Part shown: one piece after another, positions 16,937 to 20,499 of the stretch
Numbering within the stretch: the stretch's first letter is position 1
Layout of the letters: each line of letters begins with the position of its first letter
From: Krumholzibacterium sp965370495
GTDB taxonomy: Bacteria > Krumholzibacteriota > Krumholzibacteriia > Krumholzibacteriales > Krumholzibacteriaceae
Direction of reading: 5' to 3'
Assembly (NCBI GenBank): GCA_965370495.1
Contig: CBDUUV010000040.1
Coordinates: forward strand, 1 to 20,499
DNA length: 20,499 bases
Translations under genes and position numbers: made by a program
Notes under the pieces: model-generated
Database searches by the model: none
What the model was told of the DNA's origin: nothing
What the model saw: only the letters and a program-made list of their open reading frames with translations

Positions 16937-18046
16937 TCAGCCGCCTGATACGATTTTCGAAGCCCCATTTATTTCAAAATATTCATCGAGGTTAAGCAAT
17001 TTTAATATCGATAAGATCTTATGGGAAACATTGCTGAAAACGACATCTCCCCCTTCTGTCCGGATCGAAGAAACTATCCCGAGAAGGACACCGATCCCGG
17101 TGCTGGATACGAACGAGACTTTTTCGAAATCAAATTCGATATTAAGAGAATTATTCGTCAGTAACCGGCCCATCAACTTCTCAAGCATCAATGCCCCCAT
17201 GCTATCGATATCCCCTGCCAAACCGATTTTTCTTACGCCTGAATCTCCTGTTTCTTCTTCTTCCAGGATCCTGAATTGTGTCATCACCCTCTCCCCATCC
17301 GTCGTTTTTTCCATGCTCTCCTGAAACCTGGCTTTCTCGAAGAACGTATAGTTGCACCCCTTGTCTCTGTTGTATTTCAGCAGTTGCGTGATCTTTTTCG
17401 TCAGCGCAAGCCCAAGCCCTCTGAAAATGCCTGATCTTTGAGCCTGTGCCAGATCGAAATCCGCTTGCCTCGTTGGGTCGAATTCGACCCCTTTATCGGC
17501 AATTGAAACACAAAGTTTATTCAGATTTTTTTCAAGCCGGACTCTGACCCAGTGTTTTGAGCCATCAAGCCTGCCGTGCTCTATTATATTCGTGAGAATT
17601 TCGTAAATACCAAAGCGTACTTCGAAGGAAAGAAAGCTGGAGAATCCGAGAATATTCGTAATCAGATATGCCAGGATCGAGGCAGTACCAACATTGGCCT
17701 TCTCCGGATGGAAGAATATCGAATAACTATTCGGATTCTGAGTCTCCCCAAGACACAGAATACCCTCATCCATGCAGACCAGTCTGTAACCGAACAGATC
17801 ATCTCCCGCCTCTTGATCTTTCGGAGTTGCGTGCCTGAAAAGACGATTTCCGTTCAGCAGAGGGGTAATGGAATCATGTACGGGAGAAGAAATTATGGAT
17901 GTACCCTTGTAGACAATCTCTTCGATTCCGGAATCCGATGCGATCATGGCGAGACTGACGAGCCTCCCCGGAAGCAACGAAGCCGGGGTACCCTCAAAAT
18001 CTATACCCAGCGTTCGTGTTCCGTTATCGATAAATTCCAGTATCAT
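16937..18046 (-). CDS. Fused anti-sigma-factor-like ATPase and STAS domain protein (369 aa)
   Basis: Combines two halves of a partner-switching system in one chain. Residues 1-120 are an unrecognised domain. Residues about 125-238 are an RsbW/SpoIIAB-like HATPase_c_2 domain, with N-box EILTNIIEHG (Glu149, Asn153), DKGVEFDP (Asp184) and GIFRGLGLAL. Residues about 255-360 are a STAS domain of the SpoIIAA/RsbV type, with motif FVSSTGIGVLLG. Aligned with SpoIIAA FMDSSGLGVILG, the phospho-acceptor position is Thr316 and the preceding Asp is Ser. In the known systems the kinase sequesters a sigma factor and phosphorylates the STAS antagonist. Here both may act in cis. No sigma factor or PP2C phosphatase gene is in the window. 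GGAG lies 3-4 nt before ATG 18046. The gene is followed by the GAF/kinase-like gene. Confidence 0.82.
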   Translation of the reverse strand: MILEFIDNGTRTLGIDFEGTPASLLPGRLVSLAMIASDSGIEEIVYKGTSIISSPVHDSITPLLNGNRLFRHATPKDQEAGDDLFGYRLVCMDEGILCLGETQNPNSYSIFFHPEKANVGTASILAYLITNILGFSSFLSFEVRFGIYEILTNIIEHGRLDGSKHWVRVRLEKNLNKLCVSIADKGVEFDPTRQADFDLAQAQRSGIFRGLGLALTKKITQLLKYNRDKGCNYTFFEKARFQESMEKTTDGERVMTQFRILEEEETGDSGVRKIGLAGDIDSMGALMLEKLMGRLLTNNSLNIEFDFEKVSFVSSTGIGVLLGIVSSIRTEGGDVVFSNVSHKILSILKLLNLDEYFEINGASKIVSGG

Positions 18047-18412
18047 GATCTCCGTCTTTCAGAAAATATGCGGGGAGCCGCTCCCCCCCCACCTCATCGC
18101 ACCTCATTGAAACAGACCGGTTCGTCAGAATTCTATCCATCAACCGGCAGTTATTTAGTCAGCGTCTCTAGCTTCCTCATGCGCCCTCTAATTTTATTCC
18201 GTTGTTGCTGTTGTTGTTACAAACTTTTCGGCTTCCACGCGATCATGTTTCTTCTGATGATTGCGCAAGAAATATTCACAACGGCCGCCAGTGACCGATC
18301 AGAAGATATATTTCTGGAAAGAAAAAATCTGAATTGAACGATTTCAGTGCGGGGAAAAACCCGCCAAACGTGTTGATAACATGATATTCGAGGTATCTTC
18401 CAGGTTCATGAT
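18047..18412. other. 366-bp non-coding interval between the polyferredoxin and ATPase-STAS genes
   Basis: I see no convincing gene here. It holds the upstream region of the ATPase-STAS gene (minus strand), the GC-rich inverted repeat at 18072-18086, a short GTT-rich run at 18201-18218, and the trailing sequence of the polyferredoxin gene. A TAAAAT-like -10 occurs on the minus strand near 18190-18195 without a well-spaced -35. No tRNA fold or terminator with a T-run was recognised. Confidence 0.6.
18072..18086 (-). promoter_or_regulatory. Perfect inverted repeat in the leader of the ATPase-STAS gene
   Basis: GGGGAGC and GCTCCCC flank a single central base, giving a 7-bp perfect inverted repeat that ends about 25 nt before the start codon. 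It could be an operator or a leader hairpin near the ribosome site. No T-run follows, so it is not a simple terminator. Confidence 0.4.
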
Positions 18413-19816
18413 TCAGAAAAGTCGCCACGCAATCAGCATGGCAATAAATACTCCGCCATAGAGGAACGGAATAAGGTAGAGCGGCACACAACACCATCCC
18501 GATTCGGGCGTGTGAACCGCGATCAGCTTGCGTATGACCAGGAAGCTTAACGTGACAGCCACACCCATCAGTCCCAGGCCCAGAGCCGTTATTGCTGGAT
18601 CACACCAGAATGGCAACGGTGCCAGCGGCACAGTTTTGTCGAGGATATCGCGCGCGGTTTCTACACCGACCGGATCCATCACAAGATATTCCCAATATGG
18701 AATACGCGAGGTCGTTTTCAGCAACACTTTTATGGCATGAGCAACCGCCATTATCGGAATGAAGGCGATGCCGAACTTTAACAAATAATCGCTGAAAGGG
18801 AGCCGTCCACCAAACAGGCGAAACGTGCCAAAAGGAAACAACCAGAAAATCGCGGGCAAGGCTACGAACAACGTCATCGATTTCACAATCTCATGTCCCC
18901 ACGCGTCACTTCCGCCGAGTACCTGCTTAAGCCTCGTCGGCGTCCAAAGCAATAGATCCTTCGTAATCGACCATTCGGTGAAAAGTTCGTAGATGACAAA
19001 ACCTGACACTACAAAGCAAAAAGCGGCTTGCGCGACGGTCAACCCCTTAAGGTCAAGTATGTCCTTGAACCAGCGACGCTGGAACCAGCCTGGATTGGGT
19101 CGCCCATCAAGCCCCGGATTATTGCGATCACAAGCCTTCAGGCATTGGCCGCAAACAAGGCATTCGGTATTATCATCAAGCCTGTCCGGGCTGAGCCCGA
19201 CGCCACAACTTCTCCCCTGGAATTCATAAGCCGTCTTTTTCGAGACGCATGACCTGTCCTTACAGCCCGAACAGACAGACCTGTCGCGCACCCCCCAACC
19301 CATCGGCGCGAGCCGCGCGTAAAGCCCCAGCAAGTGGCCCACGGGACACACATGGGCACAGAAGGTGTTGCGGGAAAACAGCAGCCCGAACACCACGGCC
19401 ATAGTGAACAAGACCAACATATAGATTGCCATGCGAAACGGCACACGGTGGATTGCCAGCGTGTGTATACCGACGAAGAGAATGAAGATGTAGAAAATCG
19501 TGATGCCCCAGCCGGAACGCAAGAAAGCCGGGGGGGTGCGCTTCAGCCCGACTTTGGAAGCCAGTGAGGTGACCAATTCCATAGGACAAACCGTACACCA
19601 TACGCGGCCGAGAAATATCGCGGATAAAATTATGAGTGGCCACCAGTAAGACCACACGATCAAGTTCGCCGCGTTGGTATTGCGCAGCATCCTGGCAAAA
19701 GCCATGTCATTGGTGTTGGCGGCCAGGCCGCCAACGATCAGGAGGATAAACACACTTAGAGAGAGCAGTTGAAACGTCAGGGGAAACCACGCAAATCGGA
19801 ATAATCGGTTAATCAT
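18413..19816 (-). CDS. Membrane polyferredoxin, NapH/NosR/CcoG-like (467 aa)
   Basis: An inner-membrane iron-sulfur electron-transfer protein. About four hydrophobic segments (near 11-32, 54-72, 102-122 and 127-147) precede a cysteine-rich cytoplasmic-type stretch, and about five more follow. Cysteine motifs: CTVCP (Cys74, Cys77), CAHVCP (Cys153, Cys157), an irregular set Cys182, Cys185, Cys190 and Cys204, and a standard 4Fe-4S motif CLVCGQCLKAC (Cys219, 222, 225, 229). The CX2CP/CX3CP motifs next to membrane helices are typical of NapH, NosR and CcoG/RdxA. The length exceeds NapH (about 290) and the long multi-helix C-terminus differs from CcoG, so the exact subfamily is open. The ribosome site is weak: AGGGA is about 14 nt from the ATG. 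The PerR-type regulator gene lies 109 bp upstream on the same strand. Confidence 0.82.
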   Translation of the reverse strand: MINRLFRFAWFPLTFQLLSLSVFILLIVGGLAANTNDMAFARMLRNTNAANLIVWSYWWPLIILSAIFLGRVWCTVCPMELVTSLASKVGLKRTPPAFLRSGWGITIFYIFILFVGIHTLAIHRVPFRMAIYMLVLFTMAVVFGLLFSRNTFCAHVCPVGHLLGLYARLAPMGWGVRDRSVCSGCKDRSCVSKKTAYEFQGRSCGVGLSPDRLDDNTECLVCGQCLKACDRNNPGLDGRPNPGWFQRRWFKDILDLKGLTVAQAAFCFVVSGFVIYELFTEWSITKDLLLWTPTRLKQVLGGSDAWGHEIVKSMTLFVALPAIFWLFPFGTFRLFGGRLPFSDYLLKFGIAFIPIMAVAHAIKVLLKTTSRIPYWEYLVMDPVGVETARDILDKTVPLAPLPFWCDPAITALGLGLMGVAVTLSFLVIRKLIAVHTPESGWCCVPLYLIPFLYGGVFIAMLIAWRLF

Positions 19817-19925
19817 TTTCGTGATGATCTTCCCTTTCGGGTGATGTGAGTTTCAGCTGCAAAGTACAAGGCAAACATGTCCACGATAAACGGACAAAAA
19901 AAGGCGGAAGTTCAACAGGAAACAA

Positions 19926-20348
19926 TCAAACCGCAAGACAGTCACGGCAGGTGCCGTTCAGGTTCAATTGATATGATTTCACATTATGCCCATCAATAAG
20001 ATTTTTATTCAAAAAATCTTTCATCGAATCATCTACGGAAATATCCACGATCTGGCCGCAGGTATCACATAACAAATGAAAATGAGGACTTGTATCCGGA
20101 TCATAATTCAGGTGTTCTTCCGCGATATTAACGACCGTGACCTCATCGATCCTGTGCAGCATCCTGAGAGTGTTGTAAACAGTAGAAAAAGCAAGTCCTG
20201 AATACTTTTTTTTCAACGCCTTGAAAATATCACGGGCAGTCGGGTGGTCCTTGTTGCCTACCATATATTTAATGACTGATATTCTCTGAGGTGTAAGCTT
20301 AAAACCTTCGGCCTTGAGCTTTACAATCGTCGCATCCAATGAATACAT
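19926..20348 (-). CDS. perR: PerR-type Fur family transcriptional regulator (140 aa)
   Basis: A metal-dependent repressor, probably sensing peroxide. The N-terminal winged helix contains LTPQRISVI and the recognition segment FSTVYNTLRML; the dimerisation domain follows. The five ligands of the PerR regulatory Fe/Mn site all align: His35 (in DHPTARD), Asp83 (YDPDTSPHFH), His89, His91 and Asp102. The structural Zn site is CDTC (Cys94, Cys97) and CRDC (Cys134, Cys137). Asp83 at that place favours PerR over Fur, by comparison with Bacillus PerR Asp85 (family knowledge). Length is normal. AGGAGT lies 6 nt before ATG 20348. Its regulon may include the adjacent polyferredoxin gene and itself (inference). 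Confidence 0.88.
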   Translation of the reverse strand: MYSLDATIVKLKAEGFKLTPQRISVIKYMVGNKDHPTARDIFKALKKKYSGLAFSTVYNTLRMLHRIDEVTVVNIAEEHLNYDPDTSPHFHLLCDTCGQIVDISVDDSMKDFLNKNLIDGHNVKSYQLNLNGTCRDCLAV

Positions 20349-20396
20349 TCGAATACTCCTGGTGAAATCGATCTTTTCCAGACTACCTGTACAACT

Positions 20397-20422
20397 ATTG
20401 TATCATATTTCTTATCTGTCAA
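20397..20422 (-). promoter_or_regulatory. Candidate promoter of the PerR-type regulator gene
   Basis: On the minus strand a perfect TTGACA (20422-20417) is followed 14 nt later by TACAAT (20402-20397). The spacer is short for sigma70; TTATTG, three bases upstream, would give 17 nt. The span is AT-rich and bounded by TATTG and CAATA, but no full PerR box is evident. Confidence 0.4.
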
Positions 20423-20499
20423 TAACTATTCTTTTTTACCATCACTGGGAATAGGAACAGACAAGGTGACCCCCCTGTTCTGTCAGAGAGGCTTCTTTG

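Noticed and set aside
16395..17324. Plus-strand open frame of 309 codons
   Set aside because: Antisense to both signalling genes; no motif, and both sense genes have complete domain signatures.
18201..18218. GTT-rich microsatellite-like run as a phase-variation repeat
   Set aside because: It is interrupted (GCT in the middle), only about six units, non-coding and not placed between promoter elements I can identify.
17576..18337. Plus-strand open frame of 253 codons reaching into the 18047-18412 gap
   Set aside because: Mostly antisense to the ATPase-STAS gene; the part in the gap is low-complexity and Cys/Arg-rich, with no ribosome site or motif.
18347..18365. Small GCGGG/CCCGC hairpin downstream of the polyferredoxin gene as a terminator
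   Set aside because: The stem is only about 5 bp and no T-run follows on the relevant strand.
19260..19655. Minus-strand open frame of 131 codons inside the polyferredoxin gene
   Set aside because: Same-strand, other-frame shadow; the cysteine motifs and membrane helices are all in the longer frame.
20455..20480. GAACAG...CTGTTC inverted repeat near the right edge as a terminator
   Set aside because: The stem is 6 bp with a 14-nt loop and no T-tract on either side; it lies at the window edge with too little context.

Overview
The window reads as chromosomal DNA from an uncultured, diderm-type bacterium of medium G+C, with a fermentative or syntrophic anaerobic flavour. The clues are a butyrate kinase-family gene, a CoA-transferase-family gene, a lipoprotein with a signal-peptide cysteine, a PerR-type peroxide regulator and a membrane polyferredoxin. 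Shine-Dalgarno sites are clear before most genes. I cannot place it in a phylum. Long propeller-repeat lipoproteins and bifunctional CoA-transferase/GNAT proteins fit deltaproteobacterial or FCB-group lineages, but this is low-confidence inference. I saw no transposase, CRISPR array, rRNA or tRNA.

Left third (1-7556): a tight minus-strand operon encodes a CoA-transferase/acetyl-CoA hydrolase fused to a GNAT acetyltransferase, then a class I HDAC/AcuC-type deacetylase (ATGA overlap), then a butyrate kinase with an unusual N-terminal extension that runs off the left edge. It places a possible acyl-lysine writer and eraser with acyl-CoA/acyl-phosphate enzymes. Divergently, on the plus strand, lie a radical SAM protein (COG0731 type) with a C-terminal winged-helix-like tail and a 14-repeat beta-propeller lipoprotein.

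Middle (7565-14437): a minus-strand DrrA/ABC-2 exporter operon (ATPase plus two permeases), a divergent secreted S9-family prolyl oligopeptidase-like peptidase, and a convergent PhzF-family isomerase.

Right third (14438-20499): the divergent interval between phzF and an exported cyclophilin carries a 21-bp tandem repeat next to candidate promoters, and the cyclophilin ends in a textbook terminator. Next comes a two-gene minus-strand signalling module. Its first gene fuses an RsbW-like ATPase to a STAS domain. Its second is a GAF/histidine-kinase-like protein whose phospho-acceptor His position is Glu. The right end holds a membrane polyferredoxin and a PerR-type Fur-family regulator with all expected metal ligands.

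The most interesting parts are the acyl-CoA/acetylation operon and the ATPase-STAS plus His-less kinase pair. Neither is proven new from sequence alone.
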